DNA from: Natribaculum luteum
Lineage (GTDB): Archaea > Halobacteriota > Halobacteria > Halobacteriales > Natrialbaceae
Reading direction: 5' to 3'
Assembly (NCBI RefSeq): GCF_023008545.1
Contig: NZ_CP095399.1
Span: 1-64,000 of the forward strand
Length of the DNA: 64,000 bases
Shown here: one piece after another, positions 52,748-61,870 of the stretch
Position numbering within the stretch: the first letter of the stretch is position 1
How the letters are laid out: every line of letters starts with the position of its first letter
Made by a program: the position numbers and the translations under genes
The notes under the pieces: model-generated
Databases searched by the model: none
What the model was told of the DNA's origin: nothing
The model's input: the letters and a program-made list of their open reading frames with translations, nothing else

Positions 52748-53340
52748 GCCGACCGACTAGATCCATCTGCGCGCTCGCGCTCGCGCCTTCGCGAGCGCCC
52801 ATCTGGGCGCGAGCGAGAGCGCGCCTGAATGCGGTGTTCCAACCAGCACCGCGCGGCGACCCGCCCGGAGCGAGCGGCCAGCTTTAAGCCGTTTCTCGTG
52901 TCCGTCCCGGACTGCGGGTCCGTGTCCAGCGCGACTGTCGTCGAGAACGCGCGCCGCAGTGTGGCGCGCGACAGCGCAGGCGGCACCAAGCGCTGGAACG
53001 CGAAATCCCGCGAGGGGCGCAACCGAAAACGCGCTTAATGCTGGCGTCGAGACCAGATTCATTTTAGCCCGGAACGGTGAGCGACGCCAGGAGCGAACCG
53101 CAGCCCGGAATGGTCGGTCGCGAGCGATGCGGAGGGCGGCACGCGGCGAGCGGGGCGGGCCGATATCTAAGCGCGGGCAACCGACGCGACAGCAGCCCGA
53201 TCAGTCCACGTGAGGTGGGACTGAAAGGGGCTGGCGCGCTCGAGGAACCCCGCCGACGCAAGCACCGCAACCTGTGAGGAGCGCAGCGAGGCGCGGGACT
53301 CGAGCGTGACAGGGGCTTTCACCCTATTATCGAAAGCGAT
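52748..53340. other. GC-rich non-coding stretch, possible RNA
   Basis: No convincing gene lies here; frames on both strands are arginine-rich and low in complexity. The DNA is extremely GC-rich with repeated GCGAGCG and GCGCGC words. Near 53210-53330 the sequence GTGGGACTGAAAGGGGC is followed, 90 bases later, by GGGGCTTTCACCC, whose complement resembles it. This could be a structured RNA or a non-autonomous element. Confidence 0.35.
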
Positions 53341-53417
53341 GGTTGCAAGCCACTTACCGAGACCTACTCCCCTTCACAACTGTTTCAGTGACCCATCCGC
53401 ACACTACAGATGCGAAC

Positions 53418-53591
53418 TTATCGAAGAAGTCGGATCATTAACAGAGCCACCATAGGAGTTAGGAACAAAATCACACCCCCTCCGATAAGTAACAATTCCC
53501 GGGGGAGAATAAGGATAAGCAGCAGCACAAGGTTGCTAAGCAAAAGTGCGATAATCAGATTGAGGCGTAAGATGACCGGATTATTGTTCAT
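53418..53591 (-). CDS. Small two-helix membrane protein, 57 residues
   Basis: Reading from ATG 53591 gives MNNNPVILRLNLIIALLLSN, then two hydrophobic helices (VLLLILIL and LIGGGVILFLTPMVALLMI) and a basic end IRLLR. It is divergent from the small membrane protein at 53778. No family is known; it could be a toxin-like peptide or a spurious frame in AT-rich DNA. Confidence 0.5.
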   Translation of the reverse strand: MNNNPVILRLNLIIALLLSNLVLLLILILPRELLLIGGGVILFLTPMVALLMIRLLR

Positions 53592-53777
53592 TGTGTGAGT
53601 GTTTTAACTATTCCACCATATGTCTTGTCTGCTAACTACGTGCCCTGTACTTACCGCTGGTTCACGATCCCCTATCCGACCCTCTCCGATTTCTCGGACA
53701 CACGATCAGGAAGTATAGAGACATATGTCGATTCAGAGATAGCTGATTTTATGTACACCTTCTTAGAAAAGAGAAAT

Positions 53778-54002
53778 ATGTCTGGTTGGTCTCCACCAAC
53801 AATTCCCCAGAAATGGTTCATCGGAATCGGTGTCCTCTACGGGCTTTTGGTAGTATACTTATTCATCACTCAACATATAACATCTATAATCTGGCTTGGC
53901 ATACTGCTTGGGGCACTCTATCTCTCGTGGCGGTTCGTCGCTGCTGTGGAGGCGATCGCTGACGCTCTCCAACGAATTGCTTATCAACAGGAACAAAACT
54001 GA
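53778..54002 (+). CDS. Small membrane protein, 74 residues
   Basis: The start at 53778 is set by a TATA-like GATTTTATGTAC about 27 bases upstream, which itself contains the earlier ATG 53751. The product begins MSGWSPPTIPQKWFIGIGVL and has two transmembrane helices followed by a short helix VEAIADALQRIAYQQEQN. I have seen similar haloarchaeal proteins without known role. Confidence 0.65.
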   Translation: MSGWSPPTIPQKWFIGIGVLYGLLVVYLFITQHITSIIWLGILLGALYLSWRFVAAVEAIADALQRIAYQQEQN

Positions 54003-54134
54003 TCGGTTTATATCTGTACTGAGCGTTTGACAATCCACGATTCGTCATTTATCAGACGGAATTTCGGAACAGAACCAAGTGTCCACCACACGTTCTTTCC
54101 TTGAGAGCTTCTCTTCATCACCGCCAGCGTCGAC

Positions 54135-54413
54135 TCACTCCTCGCAATCAGACAACTTCTTCGACAACCGATCCAGTTTCTCCTGCGCAGACTCACGGCG
54201 TTCGCGAGTGGCGTCCAGTCGGTACTCCACCGACGTGATTTCACCATCCTCAAGCGTCACCGAAAGCACGCCACCGTCTGTTTGAGCGGGCTCAGGCAAT
54301 CGAGCCACAGGGACATCGACTTGCTCGATCACCTGCTCGTTCTCCTCGAGCAAGATGACAGCAATCTCACCGTCCTCAATTCGATCGACGACGCCAGTGT
54401 AAGTCCCATCCAT
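54135..54413 (-). CDS. DUF3006-family protein
   Basis: The product begins MDGTYTGVVDRIEDGEIAVI, the DUF3006 signature, and continues with a strand-rich domain and a C-terminal helix (residues 70-92). DUF3006 genes are regularly coupled to ComEC-like beta-lactamase-fold genes, as here, where the upstream gene ends 6 bases before this start. It probably assists that protein. Confidence 0.8.
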   Translation of the reverse strand: MDGTYTGVVDRIEDGEIAVILLEENEQVIEQVDVPVARLPEPAQTDGGVLSVTLEDGEITSVEYRLDATRERRESAQEKLDRLSKKLSDCEE

Positions 54414-54418
54414 CTTTC

Positions 54419-55867
54419 TCACCCCATAGCAGGAGCGACAGCTCCATCAATTCCACTGGCAACCAGCGGAGGAGATATCAGAGAGTTCGTCTCGTCGTCG
54501 GAATCAGGTGTTTCCGCAAGAATATCCTCAGCGTCCGTCGAGAACGACTCTTCCGTCTCTACCTCGATTGACGTGCCATCGGTGCGAACCATAATATCTC
54601 CGTGGACCCCAGTCCAGTACGTTTCGATATCCCGATCGCCAAACCGTTCGAGGACCTCGTCACTCGGATGCCCGTACTGTGAGTCGTAGGCACTCGAGAT
54701 GATGGCCGTCCCAGGAGCGATGACATCCACGAAGGCGTCACTCGAGGAGGTCGATGACCCATGATGGCCGGCTTTGTAGACGTCGCTCTCGAGGTCGCTT
54801 CCCCACTCATCGACTAGCCGCTGCTCGACGCCAGTATCGACGTCGCCGGGCGCTAAATACTGGAAGTCGCCAAACTCGAGCGCCAGCACGACACTGTTAT
54901 CGTTGACATCACTCCCAGTATCTCCAGCAGGCGGGTTCATCACCTGGGCAGAGACATCGCCCTCAAGCGGCAGTTCATCACCGCTTTCGACGATGAGAAG
55001 ATTGACGTCGTGCTCGTCGACGGTATTGAGGTAGTTCTCATAGGTAGCTGAATCCGATGGAACACCCGAATCGTACGCGGACCCAACGCCCTCGCCAGTC
55101 GTCTCGAAATGCTCGATCACGGCGGCGTGGCCACCGATGTGATCGGCATCGGCATGCGTCGAGACGAGGTGATCAATCCGATCGATCCCCTGGGCGTCAA
55201 GATAGGCGATAACCTCACTACCGTCTTGGCGCCAGTCGCCAGTATCGATCAGAATCGTCTCATTCGCGGGTGTGATGATGAGAGTCGAATCGCCTTGCCC
55301 GACATCGATGTGGTGAATCTCGAGTTCACCGTCAACAGGACTTTCGTTGACATCATCGCTCTCGTCACCAGTGCCGCTCTCTCCATCGCCGTCCGACACA
55401 GACTCATCGAGATCGCTATCGCCGTAGGCGTGCTCAAGCACGACCTGGCCACTGGCATCGACGAGCCGAACCACGTCGCCATCGTCTCGCCAGATATTCA
55501 CGTTGTATCCCCAATACAGCTCGTTGTCCGTCGGATCGCCTTCACCGGTCGTTATCTTCACCGTCTCCCCAGACTCTAGGACGAACTCACTTGGAAACGA
55601 AAACGGCGAGAGGCCGCCATCGACCTGTCCACCCTCTCGGTCTCGGAGTTCAAACCCAGACAAATCGACGGGCTCATCAGCGGTATTCTCGAGGACGATG
55701 TACTCCTCGTCGGGCGACACCTCCTTGACGTTCATGTCAACAACCTCGAGAGCGTTCCCAACGGTCTGAGAGTCGTCAATCGCATTCTCGGGGCTCCCGG
55801 TGTCGCTCGCACATCCTGCAAGAACGACGAGGAGCGCCACGGAAACGACGAGGATCACTCGGTTCAT
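54419..55867 (-). CDS. Secreted lipoprotein with lamin-tail and ComEC-like beta-lactamase domains
   Basis: The 482-residue protein starts with a signal peptide and lipobox (VVLAGCASD), so it is lipid-anchored outside the membrane. A lamin-tail domain follows (EYIVLENTADEPVDLSGFEL to about 160), then a metallo-beta-lactamase fold: IHHIDVGQGDSTLI, LIDTGDW, the zinc motif STHADADHIGGH, and later KAGHHGSSTSSS. This layout matches extracellular ComEC/Rec2-like nucleases that degrade external DNA. Its ATG overlaps the stop of a 34-residue membrane peptide frame. Confidence 0.88.
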   Translation of the reverse strand: MNRVILVVSVALLVVLAGCASDTGSPENAIDDSQTVGNALEVVDMNVKEVSPDEEYIVLENTADEPVDLSGFELRDREGGQVDGGLSPFSFPSEFVLESGETVKITTGEGDPTDNELYWGYNVNIWRDDGDVVRLVDASGQVVLEHAYGDSDLDESVSDGDGESGTGDESDDVNESPVDGELEIHHIDVGQGDSTLIITPANETILIDTGDWRQDGSEVIAYLDAQGIDRIDHLVSTHADADHIGGHAAVIEHFETTGEGVGSAYDSGVPSDSATYENYLNTVDEHDVNLLIVESGDELPLEGDVSAQVMNPPAGDTGSDVNDNSVVLALEFGDFQYLAPGDVDTGVEQRLVDEWGSDLESDVYKAGHHGSSTSSSDAFVDVIAPGTAIISSAYDSQYGHPSDEVLERFGDRDIETYWTGVHGDIMVRTDGTSIEVETEESFSTDAEDILAETPDSDDETNSLISPPLVASGIDGAVAPAMG

Positions 55868-55968
55868 ACACGGGTCATCTCACGAGACGCGTTTGAGTGT
55901 TCCGTCCAGTAGAAGAACCCCGCTAACATCATCGCAAATACTGTGTGCGAGAGGCCAATGAGACTCAC
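55864..55968 (-). CDS. Possible 34-residue membrane peptide upstream of the lipoprotein gene
   Basis: A GTG at 55968 opens a frame with a hydrophobic segment, IGLSHTVFAMMLAGFFYWTE, ending with a stop that overlaps the lipoprotein ATG (ATGA). It begins 6 bases after the preceding gene ends. The tight packing suggests a translated coupling peptide; the length is too short to be sure. Confidence 0.35.
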   Translation of the reverse strand: MSLIGLSHTVFAMMLAGFFYWTEHSNASREMTRV

Positions 55969-55974
55969 ATACCT

Positions 55975-56421
55975 TCACTGAGACCAAAGGTCCTCGAGAC
56001 GCTGCTCGATCGCAGTAAGCACCGTCGAGTACACCTCGAGGGGGTGGAGCGACGGGAGTTCAAGATCAGTGATGTCGTTCGCAGCCGGTGGCTGGTGAAA
56101 GTGCAACCGGGCATTGTGCGTGTTTGGGTGCCGATCCCAACGGCATTCCCACTGGCTCCCATCGTCGTGGTCTTCGACGTAGTGGAATGTGAAATCTCCC
56201 ATTGTGAACCACCGAATATCAAGCCGGGCTGTTGAGACTGATTCTGGATATCGCTCCATATCAAGGAACGCCTTGAGGAGTCGCGGCTCGTAAGAATCTG
56301 GATCGAATGCTGTCTCGGCGACGAGTGAATCCGATGTGAGATGTCGCTCGAGCAATCGCAACGTCTGGCGATCCGGTGGCCCTGTCGAGTCAGGGGCCGA
56401 ATCCGATGGTGGCCGACTCAT
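55975..56421 (-). CDS. Partner of the DUF7342-type regulator, first copy
   Basis: The 148-residue protein contains RLDIRWFTMGDFTFHYVED and WECRWDRHPNTHNARLHFHQP, a histidine-rich core shared with the product of 63316-63762. It lies immediately after the DUF7342-type gene. A toxin-antitoxin arrangement has been suggested by such pairings, with this as the effector; I cannot confirm it. Confidence 0.68.
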   Translation of the reverse strand: MSRPPSDSAPDSTGPPDRQTLRLLERHLTSDSLVAETAFDPDSYEPRLLKAFLDMERYPESVSTARLDIRWFTMGDFTFHYVEDHDDGSQWECRWDRHPNTHNARLHFHQPPAANDITDLELPSLHPLEVYSTVLTAIEQRLEDLWSQ

Positions 56422-56949
56422 TCAGGCAGGAATTAGATGCCCATCGTTCTGGGAGAGCTGTCGAGCAAGTTCGTAGAGCCGAATCTCTCGAATAATGCCT
56501 TGCCACTCACTGATCGCAGTCATCCGCTCATGAACCATCTCGTGGTCGTCATGCTCGACGACCGAGACCGCTGTCGGGTCAGTGGTTCCGAACTGCTCCT
56601 CATACTCTGTGAGCTGTTCTTCGAGTGCTGCCACGCGGTCAATTATCTCGTCGATGGAGAGCTCATCTGCAATTTGGCTGGCCTCCTGCCACTCGAGATA
56701 CCCATCGTTTCGTTCGTACTGCGCAGGGCGACTGTTCCGGTCTGCTCGAACGATACCCATCTCAGTCAGACGCTCGAGATGCTTTTTAGCGGCGTTCGGA
56801 GAGCAATCGGCAAGCTCCGCAATCTCAGTGTACGCGGTGGGCGATGTCACTCCAAGGGAAACATCGTAGACACGTCCAAACGTGTCCGTGCCCTCTTGCC
56901 ACCGTCGCTGAGCAGCGTCGGATTCTGGGGCCGGATCGAACTCAGTCAT
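56422..56949 (-). CDS. DUF7342-type winged-helix regulator, first copy
   Basis: From the ATG at 56949 (TATA-like CATATATT about 28 bases upstream) the product begins MTEFDPAPESDAAQRRWQEG. A winged helix follows (YTEIAELADCSPNAAKKHLERL, then MGIVRADRN), then a coiled coil (VAALEEQLTEYEEQF). It probably binds its promoter and pairs with the downstream protein. A second copy is cut by the right edge. Confidence 0.75.
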   Translation of the reverse strand: MTEFDPAPESDAAQRRWQEGTDTFGRVYDVSLGVTSPTAYTEIAELADCSPNAAKKHLERLTEMGIVRADRNSRPAQYERNDGYLEWQEASQIADELSIDEIIDRVAALEEQLTEYEEQFGTTDPTAVSVVEHDDHEMVHERMTAISEWQGIIREIRLYELARQLSQNDGHLIPA

Positions 56950-57107
56950 ATCCAACTGTACGCGGCCATGCTCAATATATGTTCGCATTTCTCAGATATG
57001 TGTGAGCAGAGGCCCGATCTGCATAGGGCTCACACCGAGAGAACAGGCTGCTAATTGTAAAACCACAGTAATCAGATCACGTCATAAAAATCCCCGCAGA
57101 CAATTTA

Positions 57108-57146
57108 TTTCAACCCGCTTTGATTGAACCAGCCGGTAAGTAGATG
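57108..57146. repeat. 39-bp dispersed repeat, copy B
   Basis: This matches 48593-48631 and ends GCCGGTAAGTAGATG. With the inverted TACTTACCG at 57454-57462 it brackets the small membrane gene at 57195-57422, making a unit of about 330 bases that could be a miniature element. Confidence 0.5.
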
Positions 57147-57194
57147 TTCGGATGTACCGACTGGATTTATTTCGACCAAAGTCAATTAGACGAT

Positions 57195-57422
57195 ATGGAG
57201 CCGTCATTTAGACGCGACTCGCTCATTTTTATCATTACATATGTGATAGGTGTCATAGCTGTCGGCGCTCTTGGAGCAGTTTTGCTCGAACGCACTCCCT
57301 CCGTGTTTCTTCGTGATTTATTCACTGACTCTATCTGGCTATTCAACTGTGTGCTACTGATAGTCCTCTGGTTTTTGATGTATCCAAAGCTCCGAAGGAG
57401 CTACGAGAGACGAACCAGCTAG
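57195..57422 (+). CDS. Small two-helix membrane protein, 75 residues
   Basis: ATG 57195 is chosen because a TATA-like GATTTATTT lies about 27 bases upstream. The product MEPSFRRDSLIFIITYVIGV has two transmembrane helices and a basic C-terminus (YPKLRRSYERRTS). It sits between inverted copies of a short repeat. Function unknown. Confidence 0.58.
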   Translation: MEPSFRRDSLIFIITYVIGVIAVGALGAVLLERTPSVFLRDLFTDSIWLFNCVLLIVLWFLMYPKLRRSYERRTS

Positions 57423-57505
57423 TTCACTGCTGCTCCGGTAACTACTTGACCTGTACTTACCGATTCGGGGAGCAAAGCAAGAATACAGATCGTTTCCGAT
57501 TTTGA

Positions 57506-57778
57506 TCAGTCGATGTACTGTAATACCCACTCACGGCGATCCTCGATCGCTTGTTCTCCCTCGTCTGTAATCGCGTAATAGTTCGTTCGTCTGTCGAGTT
57601 GTCCTTTCTCGACGAGTTCCTTATTCACGACCGTATCGAGATTCGGGTATAGCCGACCATGATTGATCTCTGAACTGTAGTACTGCTCGATCTCGTCTTT
57701 GACATCCTGTCCAGATGGTCTGTCAGCGCCCGCGATCACGTACAGCAGGTCTCGTTGGAATCCTGTGAGTTGGTCCAT
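57506..57778 (-). CDS. PadR-family transcriptional regulator
   Basis: The 90-residue protein is a minimal PadR: FQRDLLYVIAGADRPSGQDV, then EINHGRLYPNLDTVVNKELV and a wing DRRTNYYAITDEGEQAI. It binds DNA as a dimer and usually represses its own and neighbouring genes. It is very similar in layout to the PadR at 57965. The ligand or signal is not known. Confidence 0.87.
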   Translation of the reverse strand: MDQLTGFQRDLLYVIAGADRPSGQDVKDEIEQYYSSEINHGRLYPNLDTVVNKELVEKGQLDRRTNYYAITDEGEQAIEDRREWVLQYID

Positions 57779-57964
57779 GGCCCAGCCATTCAGGCGAGAT
57801 GATATTTGTTATTCCACACGTACGTAGATGTAAGCTAATACAACTAGTCGGTTTTTTATACCACTAGCTGACTCTCGTTCCATTCACGCCATCCTGAAAC
57901 TATGGTTGTAATAGAGTACTCGGGAGATCAGATCGAGCGCGCACGCTCAGTGGTCAGGGCCGTC

Positions 57965-58258
57965 TCACTCTGTACTCGAGAGTAGCTCACCGACGTACTG
58001 ATCTTCCCACTCTCGCCGGGCCTCGAGTTCGCGTTGACCACGCGCTGTAATCGTGTAGTAGTTCGTCCGACGATCGACCTTGCCTTTCTCGACGAGCCCT
58101 TTGTCGACGACCTCGTCGAGATTCGGGTACAGCCGCCCGTGGTGGATCTCGTTTTCGTAGTACTCCTCGAGTTCATCTTTGATCGCGAGGCCATGTGGCT
58201 CGTCTTGGCCGGCAATCACGTACAAGATATCACGTTGAAATTTGGTGAGATCGTACAT
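57965..58258 (-). CDS. PadR-family transcriptional regulator
   Basis: From ATG 58258 the product is MYDLTKFQRDILYVIAGQDE with a typical winged helix (IHHGRLYPNLDEVVDKGLV, NYYTITARGQRELEAR). The start is chosen over the in-frame ATG at 58339. A/T palindrome-like ACATATCTGAATGTATGT lies at the start and may be the operator. No gene was seen in 58259-58546. Confidence 0.87.
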   Translation of the reverse strand: MYDLTKFQRDILYVIAGQDEPHGLAIKDELEEYYENEIHHGRLYPNLDEVVDKGLVEKGKVDRRTNYYTITARGQRELEARREWEDQYVGELLSSTE

Positions 58259-58546
58259 ATCTGAATGTATGTATATGTATTGAGTGATGAAGGTTCCGGG
58301 ACCAGGTGACACTACAGAATTTTTCACCTTGCCATTCACAGCAATTTATAAGAAAACACAGCGTATTAGTCCTGCAGGATGTTCCGAAGTGGTGGTGGCC
58401 GGTTCGTGTGTGAAGGGGTCAGAATCGTCACCGAAGTTTGTTACGACAGTGGAGTTCAGACCGTGATCTGCCCCTCATCTCTTTCGGAGACGATTGTCAC
58501 TCCTGAAAGATAAGCAAAAGTGTTTGACAGCCGTTCCAACCAGTAG

Positions 58547-59305
58547 TTAGTCGACGAGCCAGCCACCGTCGACATCGACGGCAGTCCCATGCATGAACGA
58601 GGCGTTGTCGCTCGCGATGAAGGCGACGACCTGCGCGACTTCTTCTGGCTCAGCGTAGCGTTCAGCAGGCGTCTCCTGGACAATCTCATGGACTTCGTCG
58701 GGCGTCTGCTCGATCATGTCCTCGGTCATTCCCGTCTCGATGAAGCCTGGACAGACAGCGTTTGCTCGAATTTCAGGGCCGTAATCGTGTGCCAGCTGCT
58801 TGGTGAATCCGATCACGCCATGCTTCGAGGATGTATAGGCAGCACCACCACCACCAGCGACCTTGCCGGCAATGGAAGCGGTATTGATCACGACGCCTTC
58901 CTCGTCACCGTCCATAAGTGCTGGCAATGCTGCTTTCGTGAGGAGGAACACGCCCTTGAGATTGATATCCATGACCCTGTCCCACAGTTCCTCAGACGTC
59001 TCCCCAACTGGGGCGTAATCGTCAAGGATGCCTGCGTTGTTACAGAGGACGTCGATCGTGCCGTATTCGTCAGTTGCTTGCTCGACGACTGCCTCGACAC
59101 TATCGCGATCAGAAACGTCGCCGACAACGCCGATTGCCTCACCACCGTTGGCCGCGATCTCGCTCGTGACCTCATCGAGACTGTCTTCGTCAATGTCGAC
59201 GGCGACGACAGACGCTCCTTCACTCGCGAACTCGAGTGCCATCGATCGACCCATGCCCGATGCGCCACCGGTAACAACGACAACACTGTCAGCTATTGAA
59301 ACCAT
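58547..59305 (-). CDS. Short-chain dehydrogenase/reductase
   Basis: The 252-residue protein is a classical SDR: nucleotide motif TGGASGMGRSM at 12-22, VDIDED at 36-41 (NAD preference by the aspartate), CNNAGILDD around 88-96, and the catalytic set N, S (INTASIAG), Y and K (AYTSSKHG). It resembles 3-oxoacyl-ACP reductase or glucose-1-dehydrogenase-type enzymes; the substrate cannot be told. It stands alone. Confidence 0.9.
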   Translation of the reverse strand: MVSIADSVVVVTGGASGMGRSMALEFASEGASVVAVDIDEDSLDEVTSEIAANGGEAIGVVGDVSDRDSVEAVVEQATDEYGTIDVLCNNAGILDDYAPVGETSEELWDRVMDINLKGVFLLTKAALPALMDGDEEGVVINTASIAGKVAGGGGAAYTSSKHGVIGFTKQLAHDYGPEIRANAVCPGFIETGMTEDMIEQTPDEVHEIVQETPAERYAEPEEVAQVVAFIASDNASFMHGTAVDVDGGWLVD

Positions 59306-59423
59306 ACAAGAAACTTCAGCTCAGACACACAAAAATCACATCCCTATTTTTACGAGCTGACAGTCTCGTTGCTGGCCCGCTAACGTGACTGGCTCGGCTG
59401 TACCACCTGGAGCGGACCGATCG

Positions 59424-59879
59424 TCAGTTACCTTTGTATTCCTTCTTGAAGCCACAGAACTCAGTGCGGTGTGCTTCTTCATCAGCAAGTAGCGTTACGG
59501 CGAGATCCTCACTGACAGGATCGTTTGCGGCTTCAGCTGCATCGACTAATTCACGATACGTGCTGATCGCATCTTCTTCGGCATCAAGTACACCGTCGAT
59601 AACCGAGGCAACATCCGTGGTATCCGCGGGCGGCTGAAGTGTATCCTGATGGGCAACGAATTCTTCAGATCCTGGTGGACTGGAATCCAGTTGCTTGAGC
59701 CGCTGGCCGAGTTGTTCGGCATGGCCGAGTTCCTCCTGTACGTCCTGTTGGAGGCTTTCTTTGATTTCCTCCGCATGGATTCCATCAAGAACAATCGAGA
59801 GTGCTTGATAGTTCATCACCGTCTCCATTTCATCGTTATACGCCTGCTTGAGAAGATCAATAACCTGATCACTTGACAT
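59424..59879 (-). CDS. Ferritin-like iron protein
   Basis: The 151-residue protein has a four-helix bundle with di-iron ligands in the expected order: NDEMETVMNYQ, EELGHAEQLGQ, DAEEDAISTYRE and ADEEAHRTEF. This matches bacterioferritin/rubrerythrin-like ferritins. It probably stores iron or limits peroxide stress. The promoter was not identified. Confidence 0.82.
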   Translation of the reverse strand: MSSDQVIDLLKQAYNDEMETVMNYQALSIVLDGIHAEEIKESLQQDVQEELGHAEQLGQRLKQLDSSPPGSEEFVAHQDTLQPPADTTDVASVIDGVLDAEEDAISTYRELVDAAEAANDPVSEDLAVTLLADEEAHRTEFCGFKKEYKGN

Positions 59880-59999
59880 AGCATCTGTATTTCAGGTCAG
59901 AGCAGCATAATCCCATCGGCTATTTCATTCATCTGACCATCACGGAAGCGCTACAGTATCTCTGACATCAGTTCTCACATCGAACCCAACAAACGATCG

Positions 60000-60965
60000 T
60001 CAGTTCTGAATTCCCATAGCACTGATCTGTTCTTGATATCGGTTCCGAATAGTGACTTCTGTCACGTGAGCAACGTCAGCGACGGCTTTCTGTGTCCGTT
60101 TCTCATTACACAACAGGGAACTCGCATAGATTGCTGCCCCAGCATAGCCAGTTGGCGATTTTCCTGATAACAGTCCCTTCTCTGCAGTGGTTTCGATGAT
60201 TTCAGTTGCTTTCACCTGCACTTCTTCGGAAACCTCGAGTTCAGAGCAGAAGCGAGGAACGTACTTTTTCGGATCAACGGGCTCCATTTCAAGGGAGAGT
60301 TCCTGCGCGATATACCGGTACGTACGCGCTATTTCTATACGTTCGACACGAGAGACTGCCGAAATTTCGTCCAACGATCGTGGGATTCCCTCCATTCGAC
60401 AGGCCGCGTATAATGTACTTGTGGCAACGCCCTCAATGGAACGCCCGCGGATAAGATCTTCATCAAGTGCACGCCGATAGAGCACACTCGCGACCTCTCG
60501 AACAGATCGGGGAACACCCAGCGCGGACGCCATTCGATCAGTTTCGGAGAGAGCAAGCTGGAGATTCCGTTCGCCAGCGTCTTTTGTTCGAATCCGCTCT
60601 TGCCATTTCCGCATCCGGCTGAGCTGGAGGCGCTTCTCTGAGGACAGCGAGCGACCAGCGGCGTCTTTATTTTTCCATCCAATAGTGGTCGTCAAGCCCT
60701 TGTCGTGCATTGTTTGGGTTGTCGGTGCACCCACTCGAGATTTGGTATCCCGTTCTGCCGCGTTGAACGCCCGCCATTCAGGCCCTCGATCGATAGCTCC
60801 CTCTTCGAGAACTAACCCACACTCCGCACAGCTAATCTCACTCTCGTCCGCACTTCTCGTGAGCGCACTCGACTCACATTCAGGACATGTCTGTTCTCCC
60901 CTTTGTTTGGTTGCTTCTTGCCGTGAATGAGTTTCGTTCTCTTGCTGTCGGTTTAGACGCTCCAT
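60000..60965 (-). CDS. tfb: Transcription initiation factor B
   Basis: The 321-residue protein has the N-terminal ribbon CPEC...CAECG (cysteines 27, 30, 46, 49), the B-finger region GPEWRAFNAAERDTKSRVGA and two cyclin folds (SETDRMASALGVPRSV and ATEIIETTAEKGLLSGKSPT). The last helix carries the DNA-reading turn DVAHVTEVTIRNRYQE. It bridges TBP and RNA polymerase. With a divergent TBP at 12375 it could form a plasmid-specific pair. Confidence 0.95.
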   Translation of the reverse strand: MERLNRQQENETHSRQEATKQRGEQTCPECESSALTRSADESEISCAECGLVLEEGAIDRGPEWRAFNAAERDTKSRVGAPTTQTMHDKGLTTTIGWKNKDAAGRSLSSEKRLQLSRMRKWQERIRTKDAGERNLQLALSETDRMASALGVPRSVREVASVLYRRALDEDLIRGRSIEGVATSTLYAACRMEGIPRSLDEISAVSRVERIEIARTYRYIAQELSLEMEPVDPKKYVPRFCSELEVSEEVQVKATEIIETTAEKGLLSGKSPTGYAGAAIYASSLLCNEKRTQKAVADVAHVTEVTIRNRYQEQISAMGIQN

Positions 60966-61140
60966 CGATTAGTTAATTATCATTACTCTCAAGAGTTAAA
61001 CACTGGGTGTGATTTCTGAACTCAACAATCAAGGAATCGCTACGGGCGGCAATTTGTAATAGCTTCGAAAGGCAGATTCTCACAGTGAACAGTTACGTCC
61101 GGTATCCCACTGATCCTCGCGGTCGAAAAAAGCGATTCCG

Positions 61141-61401
61141 CTACTGATCTGACACACTGGTTGGATCATCGATTAGGACGTCCACACCGTCTGACGTCAC
61201 AGCAATCCGAATGCCTTCAACAGTGAGTCGAACTTCGGTATCATCCGTTGATGAGGCGAGCAGTTGCTCGAGTGCTTCGGGATCAACAGTGTCGTAGAGT
61301 TGGTAGTCGTCGCAATCGAGGCCACACGCTTCCAGCGTCTCGATGATTTCAACGACAAGATCCGTTGATGATCCATTCCCCGTTCGCTGTGATCGATCCA
61401 T
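61141..61401 (-). CDS. HalOD1 domain protein, 86 residues
   Basis: The product contains LVVEIIETLEACGLDCDDYQ, LYDTVDPEALEQLLASS and a strand pair VRLTVEGIRIAVTSDGVDV, the HalOD1 layout. It resembles the protein at 36501-36719. Likely regulatory or sensory output. Confidence 0.78.
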   Translation of the reverse strand: MDRSQRTGNGSSTDLVVEIIETLEACGLDCDDYQLYDTVDPEALEQLLASSTDDTEVRLTVEGIRIAVTSDGVDVLIDDPTSVSDQ

Positions 61402-61522
61402 TTGAACGCTTGAGTCTTCAGTTTAACGGGTCATAAAAGGTTTGGAGTCAACTACAGTTTCGTATCGACTCAATACTTGACTTAGCGCGTGTAGGATAGT
61501 ATCGGCGCAAGCAGAGTTGAGT

Positions 61523-61783
61523 ATGCGCTTTGATGCTGACTGGATGTCTCGCGCCGACGATCGGATTTTAGAGCATCTGTCTGATGCTGGACCCGATACG
61601 CCCAAAGAGATGGCTGACAGCGGTCGGGTTCGCTTCTCCCGGCAACATATCAATACCCGCTGCAAGACGCTAGTCACCTACGGCCTTCTTGTCCACTTGG
61701 GCAACGGCGTCTACGACATCACTCGTCAGGGAGAGCAGTACCTCGCTGGCGAACTGGATGCTCGCGACCTCGAGGCTGAATGA
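61523..61783 (+). CDS. PhiH1-repressor-like winged-helix protein
   Basis: From ATG 61523 the product reads MRFDADWMSRADDRILEHLS and continues with a winged helix (RFSRQHINTRCKTLVTYGLL, VHLGNGVYDITRQGEQYL). It is the same type as the regulator at 30608. It may repress its own gene or a nearby element. Confidence 0.8.
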   Translation: MRFDADWMSRADDRILEHLSDAGPDTPKEMADSGRVRFSRQHINTRCKTLVTYGLLVHLGNGVYDITRQGEQYLAGELDARDLEAE

Positions 61784-61870
61784 ACCCAGCTGGCGACAAC
61801 CCTAAATCGAAATTCAGCTAGTCGCGGGTCTTGAACGACTCCGCACACAGATCTCTGGAAGAAGAACTGC

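Noticed and set aside
53077-53277. Arginine-rich frames in the GC-rich stretch
   Set aside because: They are low-complexity frames caused by base composition, with no codon-position bias or motif.
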